34,685 nt of DNA from an uncultured Clostridium sp. (lineage in GTDB: Bacteria; Bacillota; Clostridia; TANB77; CAG-508), in the NCBI GenBank assembly GCA_948468275.1, contig CAOKHI010000020.1:1-34685 (forward strand), written 5' to 3'. The notes beneath the pieces were generated by a model, which saw nothing but the letters and a program-made list of their open reading frames with translations, was not told the origin of the DNA and made no database searches. Positions 8,247-16,154 of this stretch are shown here, in pieces. The first letter of the stretch is position 1; each line of letters opens with the position of its first letter. A program made the position numbers and the translations under genes.

Positions 8247-9656
8247 ATGAACTATATAGAGAAAATAATAACAGATGAAAAATATAATTTAGAATTAAAA
8301 GAGCAAGTGAATTTTGATGAACCTAAAAAATACTTGAAAGCAGTTAGCTCTTTTGCAAATGGTTATGATATTGGATATATAATATTTGGAATAGAAGATG
8401 GAACTAAAAAAATTGTTGGAGTAAAAGATATAAAGAAATCTTATGAAGAAGTTTCAAATAGAATAAAAACACGAATTGATCCAAGTATTATACCAACAGT
8501 AGATATTGTAGATGTAGAAGGTAAAAAACTGATAGTAGTAAAAGTAATACCAGGACAACATACTCCATATTACTATGTTAATAAAGGTACGAGAAATGCA
8601 TATATAAGAAAAGGCGACCAAGATTGTGAAGCAAATAGTACAGAATTAAATGAGCTTATTTTAAGAGGAAGAAATCAAGGGTGGGATGAATTAGTAACAG
8701 ATAATTTATATAAAGATTTTACATTTGAGAAATTAAAGAAATATTTTGAAGATATAAAAGATTACAAAATAGAAAAAGAAGATTTAGAGTCATTTGGTTT
8801 ATTAAATGGCGAAAAATTAACAAATGCAGCTCTATTATATTCTGACCAAAATTCAGTAGTTGGTTCATTTATATCTTGCACTCGTTGGGATGGATTAGAT
8901 AAATTATCAGCTAAAGATGATATTGAATTTTATGGAAGTATTTTAGACCAAATTGATAATGCAATGGAATTTATAAAGAAACATATGTCAAATGGTTGGG
9001 TTAAAGAAGGTGGAAAATTAGCAAGAAGAACAATCCCAGAATATGATTTAGATGCTATGCGTGAAGCAATTATCAATGCAGAGGCTCATCGTTCATATTT
9101 GATGAGAGGAACAAATGTTGAATTAGCATTTTATGATGATAGAATAGAAATTGTATCTTGTGGTACAATTGGAAATGGTAAAACATTAGAAGAATTACTA
9201 AAAAGACCTACTAGTCAAAGAAGAAATCAATTAGTTTGTGACATTTTTTCAAGATTAGATTTTATGGAAAGACGTGGAAGTGGTATTAAAAAGATTCTTC
9301 TAGCATACGAAAATGATGAAAAAAAGCCTAAATTTGAAATCATTGGAGACGTATTTATTGTTACTTTTTATAGTAGATTATATAGAAATGTAGAAAGAAA
9401 TGATGATAATGTAGATACAAATGTAGAAAAAAATGTAGAGAGAAAAATAAAAGGAAAATATCCAGAATTATCTAATATATCAATAAATATTTTGAATTTG
9501 TTAGAGAAAAATAAGTATCTTAAACAAGATGAAATTGCAGAAAAATTAAATAAAGCTCCAAATACTATTTATAGAAATATAAAGGTTTTAAAAGATATGG
9601 GAATTATAGAAAGGGTAGGTTCTACTAAAAAAGGATATTGGAGAATAAATTTTTAA
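8247..9656 (+). CDS. AlbA/Schlafen-type ATP-binding protein with C-terminal winged helix
   Basis: 469-residue putative transcriptional regulator of the AlbA_2 (Schlafen AlbA-like) plus HATPase_c_4 type. The N-terminal part (LELKEQVNF, AVSSFANGYDIGYIIFGIEDG) matches the AlbA_2 domain. The middle (NAEAHRSYLMRGTNVELAF..., SCGTIGNG, RRNQLVCDIFSRLDFMERRGSGI) matches the ATP-binding C-terminal domain of this family. A low-complexity linker (VERNDDNVDTNVEKNVERK) precedes a winged helix-turn-helix (about 405-465, QDEIAEKLNKAPNTIYRNIKVLKDMGIIERVG). Such proteins are thought to act as DNA-binding regulators; their ligand is mostly unknown. Two palindromes flank the gene, suggesting autoregulation. The gene also lies between the two direct-repeat copies and could be lost with them by recombination. 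Confidence 0.85.
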   Translation: MNYIEKIITDEKYNLELKEQVNFDEPKKYLKAVSSFANGYDIGYIIFGIEDGTKKIVGVKDIKKSYEEVSNRIKTRIDPSIIPTVDIVDVEGKKLIVVKVIPGQHTPYYYVNKGTRNAYIRKGDQDCEANSTELNELILRGRNQGWDELVTDNLYKDFTFEKLKKYFEDIKDYKIEKEDLESFGLLNGEKLTNAALLYSDQNSVVGSFISCTRWDGLDKLSAKDDIEFYGSILDQIDNAMEFIKKHMSNGWVKEGGKLARRTIPEYDLDAMREAIINAEAHRSYLMRGTNVELAFYDDRIEIVSCGTIGNGKTLEELLKRPTSQRRNQLVCDIFSRLDFMERRGSGIKKILLAYENDEKKPKFEIIGDVFIVTFYSRLYRNVERNDDNVDTNVEKNVERKIKGKYPELSNISINILNLLEKNKYLKQDEIAEKLNKAPNTIYRNIKVLKDMGIIERVGSTKKGYWRINF

Positions 9657-9709
9657 TTTCTTATATATTTTTGGTATGCAAGAAATCATATAAGAAAGAT
9701 TAAAAGTTC

Positions 9710-9735
9710 AAATCATCCAGACGTCTGGATGATTT
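9710..9735. promoter_or_regulatory. Perfect 26-bp palindrome after the AlbA regulator
   Basis: Both halves, AAATCATCCAGAC and its exact complement, meet without a loop at ACGT. Its centre CAGACGTCTG resembles the centre of the upstream palindrome (CAGACGCATCTG). A loop-free palindrome is more typical of a dimeric protein-binding site than of a terminator, and no T run follows it directly. Confidence 0.6.
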
Positions 9736-9742
9736 AAAAATA

Positions 9743-9782
9743 AAAAAGTCGTTTTAGTAAAAAAGTCTAAAGCGATTTTTTT
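9743..9782 (+). terminator. Intrinsic terminator downstream of the AlbA regulator
   Basis: A 15-bp stem with G-T wobbles (9743-9757 with 9767-9781), a 9-base loop and a T run to 9782. Confidence 0.8.
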
Positions 9783-9890
9783 ATGGAAATTTTTTGTCTA
9801 CATTAGAGAAATATAAAAAGTTATACTAAAAACAATTTAAAATAGCTAAAAATTAAAAATAAAGCGAATAAACGAAAGAAGGTGAGGGAA

Positions 9891-10040
9891 ATGTCTAACT
9901 TAAATTTAAAAGGTATATGGATACCAATAGAAATATTAACAGATGAAAAATTAAGTGATAAAGAAATCTATGGGAATGGACAATGGAGGCATCTTACCAA
10001 GGAAGTCATGCATATAATAATAATGCACTACAAAATATAA
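9891..10040 (+). pseudogene. Truncated helix-turn-helix-type gene start fused to lectin-fold tail
   Basis: ATG 9891 follows a good ribosome site (GAAGGTGAGGG). The first residues, MSNLNLKGIWIPIEILTDEK then LSDKE, resemble the start of helix-turn-helix proteins of Clostridia mobile elements (recalled, not searched). At GAAATCTATGGG (9963) the sequence changes to the lectin-fold repeat in a different frame and ends at a stop after 49 codons. It is most simply a deletion or recombination chimera; the DNA-binding domain itself is missing. Confidence 0.6.
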
Positions 10041-10171
10041 TGTAGTTCGTGGAGGAGGATTTAATGTTACATATGAAAGTTATCCTACATGTTATAGACA
10101 AAGTATGCCTGTAGCAGCAACTAATACTAATTGTGGCTTTAGGACTGTACTTTATTTAATATAACTTCTAA
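9963..10171 (+). repeat. 210-bp direct repeat, copy B (broken lectin-fold tail)
   Basis: Near-identical to 7868-8077, including bases after the stop codon. A one-base deletion in the CAAAATA(C)TAATG region would truncate the protein if this copy replaced copy A. It has no start of its own in the lectin frame, so it is a fragment or silent cassette. Confidence 0.93.
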
Positions 10172-10263
10172 AAAATAAGGATTTAAAAAATTAATGTTAT
10201 TAGGTATTCTAAAACATCAAGCTCTAACGATTATTCATTACAAATTCATATTAATATATATAT

Positions 10264-10290
10264 AAGTAGGCAATTTTTTGCCTACTTTTA
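10264..10290 (+). terminator. Intrinsic terminator upstream of the nucleoside kinase
   Basis: AAGTAGGCAA (10264-10273) pairs perfectly with 10278-10287 around TTTT. The T run after it is short, so efficiency may be moderate. Confidence 0.65.
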
Positions 10291-10291
10291 C

Positions 10292-10320
10292 TTGACACAT
10301 ACAATAATATTGTGTAATAT
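10292..10320 (+). promoter_or_regulatory. Promoter of the nucleoside kinase operon
   Basis: TTGACA (10292-10297), 17 bases, TAATAT (10315-10320). The spacer contains an inverted repeat ACAATA-A-TATTGT, a possible operator. The leader to the start codon is about 85 bases and can form an A+T hairpin at 10336-10364. Confidence 0.6.
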
Positions 10321-10412
10321 TTTTGTTATATGATTAAATATTTTATTGTGAAATAAAAATATTTAAGATATAGAATTATAAATAAAAAATTATGAACAGG
10401 AGCGAAGATAAA

Positions 10413-12054
10413 GTGAAAGTATTTTATAAAAATAAAGAATATGAAGCAAAAAAAGGTACAACAGTATTAGAATTATTACAAGAAGAAATTAAAAATGCAG
10501 ATACTTTAGTTATAGCATGCAAATGCAATAATGAGGTAAGAAGCCTAAAATTAGAAATAAAAGAAGATTGCAAAATAGATTTAATAGACTTAAATTCAAA
10601 AGATGGAATGATGATTTATATAAGAGGAATAATGTATATAACAGCAAAAGCAATAGAAGAATTATACCCACATGCATTAATTACAGTTAATTATCAATTA
10701 TCAAATGCAATGTTTTGTGAATTAGACAATATGAAAATAACAGATGAAATGATAGAAAAAATACATAAAAGAATACAAGAAATAATAGATAGAAATATAG
10801 AAATTAGAAAAGTAAAAATGACTAAAGAAGAAGCAGAAGAATTTTATAAAAAAGAAAATACGTTAAAAGGAAGAGTACAAATAGATACAGATAATAAATA
10901 TGGAGCATCATTATACTATTGTGAAGATTATTATAACTATTTCTTTGGAGTTATGCCAATTTCAACAGGATATACAAAAATATACGATATATTAAAATAT
11001 AAAGATGGATTTATAGTAAGATATCCAAATTGGAAAACTCCAACAAAACTAGTACCATTTGTAGAAAACAAAAAATTATTAGCAACATTAGATGAATATG
11101 AAGATATATACAAATCTATTGGAATAAATACAATTTATAGATTAAACAGAGAACTTGCAAAAGACAATGCAACAGATGCAATACTACTATCAGAAGCATT
11201 ACATGAGAAAAAAATTTCAGATATAGCAGATAAAATAGCAAGTGATAAAAATAAAAAAGTAGTATTAATAGCAGGACCATCATCTTCAGGAAAAACCACA
11301 TTTGCCAAAAGATTAGGACTACAATTACGTTTAAATGGATTAAAACCAGTTACAATTTCAGTAGACAATTATTTTGTAGAAAGGCAAGACAACCCAAAAG
11401 ATGAATTTGGAAATTACGATTTTGAATGTATAGAAGCATTAGATACAAAATTATTCAATGAACACTTAGTACAATTACTAAATGGAGAAGAAGTACGGAA
11501 TGCCTACTTTTGACTTTAAAATAGGCAGTAAAAAATATCTTGGAAATACTCTAAAATTAGCATCAGATGAAATTTTAGTAATAGAAGGAATACACTGTTT
11601 AAATGATAGACTAACAAGTTCAATACCAAAAGACCAAAAATATAAAATATATATAAGTGCACTAACAGTATTAAACATAGATTACTATAATAGAATATCT
11701 ACAACAGATACACGTCTAATTAGAAGAATAGTAAGAGATAATCAATTTAGGGGCTATGATGCAGCACATACAATAAGAATGTGGTATTCAGTAAACAGAG
11801 GAGAAGAAAGATATATATATCCATTCCAAGAAGAAGCAGACAGTATGTTTAATTCATCATTAATATATGAATTAGGAGTATTAAAAGATTATGCACTCCC
11901 ATTATTACAAGACATAAAAAATACAGAACCAGAATATGCAGAAGCAACAAGACTAATTAGACTTTTAAGTTATTTTGAAGCAATACCAATTAATAATATA
12001 CCAAAAACATCACTAATAAGAGAATTTATAGGAGATAGTTTATTTGAAGTATAG
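10413..12054 (+). CDS. TGS/uridine-kinase-like nucleoside kinase, needs one +1 shift
   Basis: With one +1 shift this is a continuous 546-residue protein of the nucleoside kinase family that joins a TGS domain (about 1-65) and a threonyl-tRNA-synthetase-like second additional domain to a uridine kinase/phosphoribulokinase domain. The P-loop is GPSSSGKTT (about 287-295), followed by SVDNYFVER and FECIEALD. The break is at CGG (11496-11498, codon 362) inside the usually conserved NGEEV-x-MPTFDF stretch; in frame it stops at 11511-11513. Skipping the C gives GGA ATG CCT and continues to a normal C terminus. I chose GTG 10413 because AGGAG (10398-10402) sits 10 bases before it; ATG 10392 overlaps that site. 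It heads an operon with the RNHCP and XRE genes. It may be recoded, a fresh mutation or a sequence error. Confidence 0.82.
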
Positions 12055-12063
12055 GGAGGAATC

Positions 12064-12381
12064 ATGCAAACTAGCAAATTTACAGAAATAGATGAAGAAT
12101 TTATATGTGAAAAATGTGGTAAAAAAGTACATAAATTAGGATATTCATGCAGAAATCACTGTCCATTTTGCTTACATTCAAAACATGTAGATATAAATCC
12201 AGGAGATAGAGCCCAAACATGCCATGGAGATTTAGAACCAGTAGGATTAGAAATAGATTCTAAAAAAGGATATGTAATAATTCACAAATGTAAAAAATGT
12301 GGAGAAATAAGAAAAAACAAAGCAGCAAAAGACGACAACACAGAATTAATAATTGCACTAAGTACAAAACAATATAAATAG
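12064..12381 (+). CDS. RNHCP-domain zinc-ribbon-like protein
   Basis: 105-residue cytoplasmic protein carrying the RNHCP signature: CEKCGKK, SCRNHCPFCLHSKHVD, TCHGDLEPVG and HKCKKCGEIRKNKAAKDDN. The four CxxC or CxH-type sets suggest zinc binding. The family is widespread in Firmicutes and its function is unknown. It starts 9 bases after the kinase stop with its own AGGGAGGA ribosome site, so it is very likely co-transcribed with the kinase. Length is normal for the family. Confidence 0.85.
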   Translation: MQTSKFTEIDEEFICEKCGKKVHKLGYSCRNHCPFCLHSKHVDINPGDRAQTCHGDLEPVGLEIDSKKGYVIIHKCKKCGEIRKNKAAKDDNTELIIALSTKQYK

Positions 12382-12390
12382 GAGAATAGT

Positions 12391-12783
12391 ATGGAAATAA
12401 GAGAATTTGGACAATGGTTATATGAACTAAGAAAGCAACATGAATTAACATACGAAGAACTTGTAGAAAAAATTAATATTCCAAAAATAGAAATTAAAAA
12501 TTTAAAAAAGTGGGAAAGAAATATAGAATATCCAGATTTAGAAACCATATACAGATTATCAGAGATATTTAATATACCAAGTGAAGAACTGCTTACATCA
12601 AAAGAACAGACATTAAAAAAAGGGGTAGGAAAAATAAATGTACAATTAATAAGATTTATTAGCTACATATTAAATGTATCAATATATACAGCAATATGGA
12701 TAATGAGAATAGTATTAGTTCTAGCATTAATAATATCATGGAGCTTTTTTATAGGAGTATGCAAACAAAATGGCTTAGTTTAA
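12391..12783 (+). CDS. XRE-family helix-turn-helix protein with C-terminal membrane segment
   Basis: 130-residue protein. Residues 1-66 form a Cro/CI-type helix-turn-helix (IREFGQWLYELRKQHELTYEELVEKINIPKIEIKNLKKWERNIEYP in outline, with the typical WExG-like ending replaced by WERNIEYP, then LETIYRLSEIFNIPSEEL). The C terminus (about 88-125) is one long or two short hydrophobic helices, so the regulator is probably tethered to the membrane. It begins 9 bases after the RNHCP stop with a TAGGAGA ribosome site and completes the three-gene operon. Its target and signal are unknown. Confidence 0.8.
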   Translation: MEIREFGQWLYELRKQHELTYEELVEKINIPKIEIKNLKKWERNIEYPDLETIYRLSEIFNIPSEELLTSKEQTLKKGVGKINVQLIRFISYILNVSIYTAIWIMRIVLVLALIISWSFFIGVCKQNGLV

Positions 12784-12854
12784 ACTTATTCTAGACATTA
12801 CAAAAAAGTTTGGTTTTATTAACATACACTAAAATTTAAATTTTACTTTAGGGT

Positions 12855-12884
12855 TTGACAACATTATGGTGAATATGGTAAAAT
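12855..12884 (+). promoter_or_regulatory. Promoter of the rpsF-ssb-rpsR operon
   Basis: TTGACA (12855-12860) and TAAAAT (12879-12884), spacer 18 bases. The expected transcription start is near 12891, inside the 5' arm of the hairpin described next. Confidence 0.6.
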
Positions 12885-12886
12885 AT

Positions 12887-12936
12887 GCATTGTTAAAAAG
12901 CAATGCTTTTTTCCTTACTCATATAAAATATATGGG
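12887..12936 (+). promoter_or_regulatory. rpsF leader hairpins
   Basis: GCATTG (12887-12892) pairs with CAATGC (12901-12906) and is followed by six T, like an attenuator. A second stem pairs ACTCATATA with TATATGGGT (about 12918-12936, one G-T). In many bacteria the S6:S18 complex binds its own rpsF leader; I cannot identify that motif with confidence here. The first hairpin overlaps the predicted start point, so it may instead mark the end of upstream transcription. Confidence 0.4.
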
Positions 12937-12963
12937 TTATAAATCCAAAAGGAGGTGAAAATA

Positions 12964-13248
12964 ATGAATAAATACGAAAGTGTTGTCATTATTAGTCCAG
13001 CTGTTGAAGAAGAAGGAATGAAAAGCCTTATAGCAAGATTTACAGACTTGATTAATAGTGAAGGTAAAGTTGAAAAAGTAGATGAATTAGGAAAAAGAAA
13101 ACTAGCATATGAAGTAAAGAAAAATAAAGAAGGTTACTACATAATATTCAACTTTGAAGCAAAACCAACTCTAATTGCAGAATTAGAAAGAAACTATAGA
13201 ATAACAGATGAAGTTATAAAATTTATAGTTGTTAGAAAAGAAGATTAA
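12964..13248 (+). CDS. rpsF: 30S ribosomal protein S6
   Basis: 94-residue S6, a small-subunit protein that pairs with S18 on 16S rRNA. Typical stretches are YESVVIISPAVEEE, GKVEKVDELGKRKLAYEV, KKNKEGYYIIFNFEA and LERNYRITDEVIKFIVVR. I chose ATG 12964: the GTG nine bases earlier lies within the AAAGGAGGTG ribosome site (12948-12957). It is first in the classical rpsF-ssb-rpsR operon; rplI and dnaB, which follow in some Firmicutes, are absent here. Confidence 0.95.
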   Translation: MNKYESVVIISPAVEEEGMKSLIARFTDLINSEGKVEKVDELGKRKLAYEVKKNKEGYYIIFNFEAKPTLIAELERNYRITDEVIKFIVVRKED

Positions 13249-13322
13249 TATATGATTACAAAGGAAATAAAAAAATTATAAAAATGGGGGCCTTTATTAA
13301 AGGAAAGGTAAGGTAAAAATAT

Positions 13323-13745
13323 ATGAATAAAGTAATTTTAATGGGAAGATTAACAAGAGATCCAGAAGTTAGATATACACAAACAAACAATACATTAGTA
13401 GCAAGCTTTTCTTTAGCTGTAAACAGAAGATTTGTAAGACAAGGAGAAGAAAGACAAGCAGATTTTATAAATATAGTTGCATGGAGTAAACTAGGTGAAT
13501 TTTGTAGTAAATACTTTAAAAAGGGTCAACAAGTAGGAATTATAGGAAGAATACAAACAAGAACATGGGATGATGATCAAGGACAAAAACATTATATAAC
13601 AGAAGTAGTTGCAGAAGAAGCATATTTTGCAGAAGGAAAAAGAGATACTGAAAATTCAGCAGCAAATTTTGAAAATACATTTGGAAATTCTATGCCATCA
13701 AATCCAGAATTCGAAATGTCTTCTAATGATGACCTACCATTCTAA
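13323..13745 (+). CDS. ssb: Single-stranded DNA-binding protein
   Basis: 140-residue SSB. The OB-fold occupies about 1-105 ([56 protein letters not shown]), then a short Asn/Ser-rich linker and the acidic tip DDLPF that recruits repair and replication partners. It lies between rpsF and rpsR, its usual place, with a 74-base gap before it and a GGAAAGGTAAGG ribosome region. It acts as a tetramer protecting single strands during replication and repair. Confidence 0.96.
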   Translation: MNKVILMGRLTRDPEVRYTQTNNTLVASFSLAVNRRFVRQGEERQADFINIVAWSKLGEFCSKYFKKGQQVGIIGRIQTRTWDDDQGQKHYITEVVAEEAYFAEGKRDTENSAANFENTFGNSMPSNPEFEMSSNDDLPF

Positions 13746-13762
13746 AAAGGGAGGAAATTAAA

Positions 13763-14044
13763 ATGGCAGACAAAAAACAAAACAATAAAAGAAATAATAG
13801 AAATAATGATGAGGATTACAATCCAAAGTTTAGAAAAATGAGAAAAAAAGTATGTGCATTATGTAATGATAAAACTTTGGTTTTAGATTATAAAAATCCA
13901 GAACAATTAAAAAAATTCATAAATGAAAAAGGTAAAATATTACCAAGAAGAGCAACAGGTGCATGTGCTAAACATCAAAGAGATATAACACTTGCAGTAA
14001 AAAGATGCAGACATATAGCAATGTTACCATATGCTGAAAATTAA
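13763..14044 (+). CDS. rpsR: 30S ribosomal protein S18
   Basis: 93-residue S18 with a lysine/asparagine-rich N-terminal extension and the conserved core [36 protein letters not shown]. The cysteines in CALC and CAKH suggest a metal-binding form of the protein. It follows ssb by 17 bases with a GGGAGGA ribosome site and ends the operon, with a strong terminator just downstream. Confidence 0.96.
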   Translation: MADKKQNNKRNNRNNDEDYNPKFRKMRKKVCALCNDKTLVLDYKNPEQLKKFINEKGKILPRRATGACAKHQRDITLAVKRCRHIAMLPYAEN

Positions 14045-14055
14045 TATGTAAAAAT

Positions 14056-14100
14056 AAAATTCTGTAATCTTAGTACTAACAAAGGTTACAGAATTTTGAT
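14056..14100 (+). terminator. Intrinsic terminator of the rpsF operon
   Basis: AAAATTCTGTAA (14056-14067) pairs perfectly with 14086-14097 across an 18-base loop, followed by a T-rich stretch. Confidence 0.8.
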
Positions 14101-14340
14101 TTTGTAAAATTATATTGATTTTAATGCAATTACAAAAATTTCTAATATATAAACAAAATTAGTAATAATACACAACCATTATGTATTTACTAGAGTGAGA
14201 TAAGGCATAATTTTATGTAATAATATGCCTAATAGTCTTCAAAGTAAGAGAATTTATAGTACAGAAAAAATAAAATAAATCCTTAGTTAGAAGGAAATTG
14301 CACTATTTATAGTGTGAATTGTAACTATGGATTAAAAAAA
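14101..14340. other. Gene-free region with hairpins between rpsR and pyk
   Basis: No credible reading frame. Three short hairpins stand out: GGCATA with TATGCC (around 14205-14230), CCTT with AAGG (14281-14294), and GCACTA with TAGTGT (14300-14315). AATCC at 14278-14282 could pair with GGATT near 14329, enclosing the last two. The region lies upstream of the pyk promoter, so it is either a small RNA gene or filler. I found no clear promoter for it. Confidence 0.3.
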
Positions 14341-14360
14341 TTGTCATAAATTTGGTATTT

Positions 14361-14395
14361 TTCTATTGAATAATAGAATTTATTTGTGTTATAAT
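14361..14395 (+). promoter_or_regulatory. pyk promoter with overlapping inverted repeat
   Basis: TTGAAT (14366-14371), 18 bases, TATAAT (14390-14395). An inverted repeat TTCTATT-GAAT-AATAGAA (14361-14378) overlaps the -35 box and is a plausible repressor site. Confidence 0.6.
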
Positions 14396-14430
14396 ATCAT
14401 GCGAAGATTATAAAGAAAGAGGGAGTTAAT

Positions 14431-15867
14431 GTGAAAAAGAATTTGAGAAAAACTAAAATCGTTGGTACAATAGGACCAGCAAGTGAAATTATATTAGAGG
14501 ATTTATTCAATGCAGGGTTAAATGTAACTAGAATAAATTACTCACATGGAAGTTGGGAGGAACAAGCAGAAAAGACAGAAGATATTATTAGATTAAGAAA
14601 AGAATTAGATCTTCCAATTGCATTATTATTAGATATGCAAGGACCAGAAATTAGAACAGGTATGCTTGTTACAGGAAAAAATGATAAAATACAATTAGAA
14701 GATGGACAAAAATTTACTCTAGTGAACGAAGATATAATTGGAGATAAAGATAGAGTATCTGTAAGTTACAAAAATTTATATCAAGATTTAAAACCAGGTG
14801 CAAAAGTATTAATAGATGATGGTGCAATAGAATTAGTAGTTGATGAAATAGTTGGAAAAGATATAGTTTGTACAGTAGTTCATGGAAATGGTTTAGGAAG
14901 TAGAAAAACAATGAACTTACCAGGAACAGCTATACGTTTACCAGCTTTAAAAGATAAAGACATAGCAGACTTAAAAACTGCTTGCGAACATGATTACGAT
15001 TATGTTGCTGTATCATTTACAAGAAACAAAGATGATATAGATCAAGTAAGAAAAGTATTAGATGAAAATGGTGGAAAAGATATTAAAATAGTAACAAAAG
15101 TAGAAAATGTAGAAGGTCTACAAAATATGGAAGAAATAGTACGCGTTGCAGATGCACAAATGATTGCACGTGGGGATATGGCTACAGAAACAGATTTTAC
15201 AGAACCACCAATTATGCAAAAGAAATTTATAAAATTATCTAACAAAGCAAATAAACCAGCAATTACAGCAACACAAATGCTTGAATCTATGATGCATCAA
15301 CCATTACCAACAAGAGCAGAAGCAAGTGACGTTGCAAATGCTATTTATGATAGAACAAGTGCAATAATGCTATCTGGAGAATGTGCAATGGGAGATTACC
15401 CATTAGAATGTGTAAAAACAATGGTAAAAATTGCTGAAAGAGTAGAACCAGAAATACATTATTGGAAAAGATTCGAACAAAATGAAGACTTAGACTTAAC
15501 AGATATGGAAATAAAAATCGCATATACTGCATGTGTTACAGCAAAAAATGTAGATGCAGATGCAATAGTATGTTATACACATACAGGAGATTCAGCAAGA
15601 AGATTATCTGGTTTAGGAGCAGGATGCCCAATTTTAGCTGTTACAGACAATAGAAGAACATTTAACCAATTAGCATTAGCTTGGAATGTAACACCTGTTT
15701 ATATAGAACCACAAGAAAAAATAGATAAAACAATTGAAGAAGGAATAAAAAAATTACAAAATAAAGGAATTCTAGAAAAAGGAGACTTAGTAGTTATTTC
15801 AGGTGGAGCAAAAAATATGATAGATGGTCATGAAAATAAAACAGTAGGTGGAATATTAAAAGTTTAA
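14431..15867 (+). CDS. pyk: Pyruvate kinase
   Basis: 478-residue glycolytic enzyme making pyruvate and ATP from phosphoenolpyruvate and ADP in the cytoplasm. Landmarks are KIVGTIGPAS, TRINYSHG (normally NFSHG), LLLDMQGPEIRTG, a B domain, VTKVENVEGLQNMEEIV, ARGDMATE (normally ARGDLG-type), ATQMLESM, PTRAEASDVANAI and MLSGECAMGDYP. The C-terminal domain is present; the extra PEP-utilising domain found on some Firmicute enzymes is absent. Several signature positions are unusual (YDRTSAIMLSGE instead of the common DGTDAVMLSGE), so it belongs to a divergent subgroup but the core residues are kept. GTG 14431 follows AGAGGGAG at good spacing. Monocistronic, with its own promoter and terminator. Confidence 0.93.
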   Translation: MKKNLRKTKIVGTIGPASEIILEDLFNAGLNVTRINYSHGSWEEQAEKTEDIIRLRKELDLPIALLLDMQGPEIRTGMLVTGKNDKIQLEDGQKFTLVNEDIIGDKDRVSVSYKNLYQDLKPGAKVLIDDGAIELVVDEIVGKDIVCTVVHGNGLGSRKTMNLPGTAIRLPALKDKDIADLKTACEHDYDYVAVSFTRNKDDIDQVRKVLDENGGKDIKIVTKVENVEGLQNMEEIVRVADAQMIARGDMATETDFTEPPIMQKKFIKLSNKANKPAITATQMLESMMHQPLPTRAEASDVANAIYDRTSAIMLSGECAMGDYPLECVKTMVKIAERVEPEIHYWKRFEQNEDLDLTDMEIKIAYTACVTAKNVDADAIVCYTHTGDSARRLSGLGAGCPILAVTDNRRTFNQLALAWNVTPVYIEPQEKIDKTIEEGIKKLQNKGILEKGDLVVISGGAKNMIDGHENKTVGGILKV

Positions 15868-15878
15868 TTAAAAAACTT

Positions 15879-15909
15879 ATCATAACCGCTAAAAGCGGTT
15901 ATGATTTTT
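15879..15909 (+). terminator. Intrinsic terminator of pyk
   Basis: ATCATAACCGCT (15879-15890) pairs perfectly with 15894-15905 around AAA, followed by T5. A textbook terminator. Confidence 0.9.
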
Positions 15910-15931
15910 AAAAATGCTATTAGGAAGGCTA

Positions 15932-16016
15932 TAAATGGGTTTAATTATAAGATATTTTTATATTACTTATTATAAATTTTACAAAACATGCTAAATATCT
16001 TATAAATACCCATTTA
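15932..16016. other. Long imperfect hairpin between pyk and MATE gene
   Basis: TAAATGGGT (15932-15940) pairs with 16008-16016 and TTATAAGATAT (15945-15955) with 15995-16005, giving 20 pairs separated by a small internal loop, with a 39-base A+T-rich apex. It is not followed by a T run. It may be a structured RNA, a decayed short inverted-repeat element, or a leader structure; no family is recognised. Confidence 0.5.
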
Positions 16017-16154
16017 TTTTGGTTAATTTAGCTAGTAAAACAAGGATAAGAAATTAATATTGTCAGCATTGTACATTATTAATAATTAGAACTTAAGTTA
16101 ACTGCACTGAGTAAGTAGTTATAGATAGATAAGAATTATAAATAGGAGGAAAAA

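Larger units (their letters stand above)
9657..10391. other. 735-bp stretch without an intact gene
   Basis: It holds a perfect palindrome (9710-9735), two terminators (9743-9782, 10264-10290), a truncated gene start fused to a copy of the lectin-fold tail (9891-10171), and the promoter and leader of the nucleoside kinase. It looks like a recombination scar. The kinase leader carries an A+T-only hairpin at 10336-10364. Confidence 0.8.

Noticed and set aside
7868-10171. Diversity-generating retroelement with template and variable repeats
   Set aside because: The lectin-fold tail is a typical target, but the two copies differ by only two substitutions and one deletion, not concentrated at adenines, and no reverse transcriptase gene is present.
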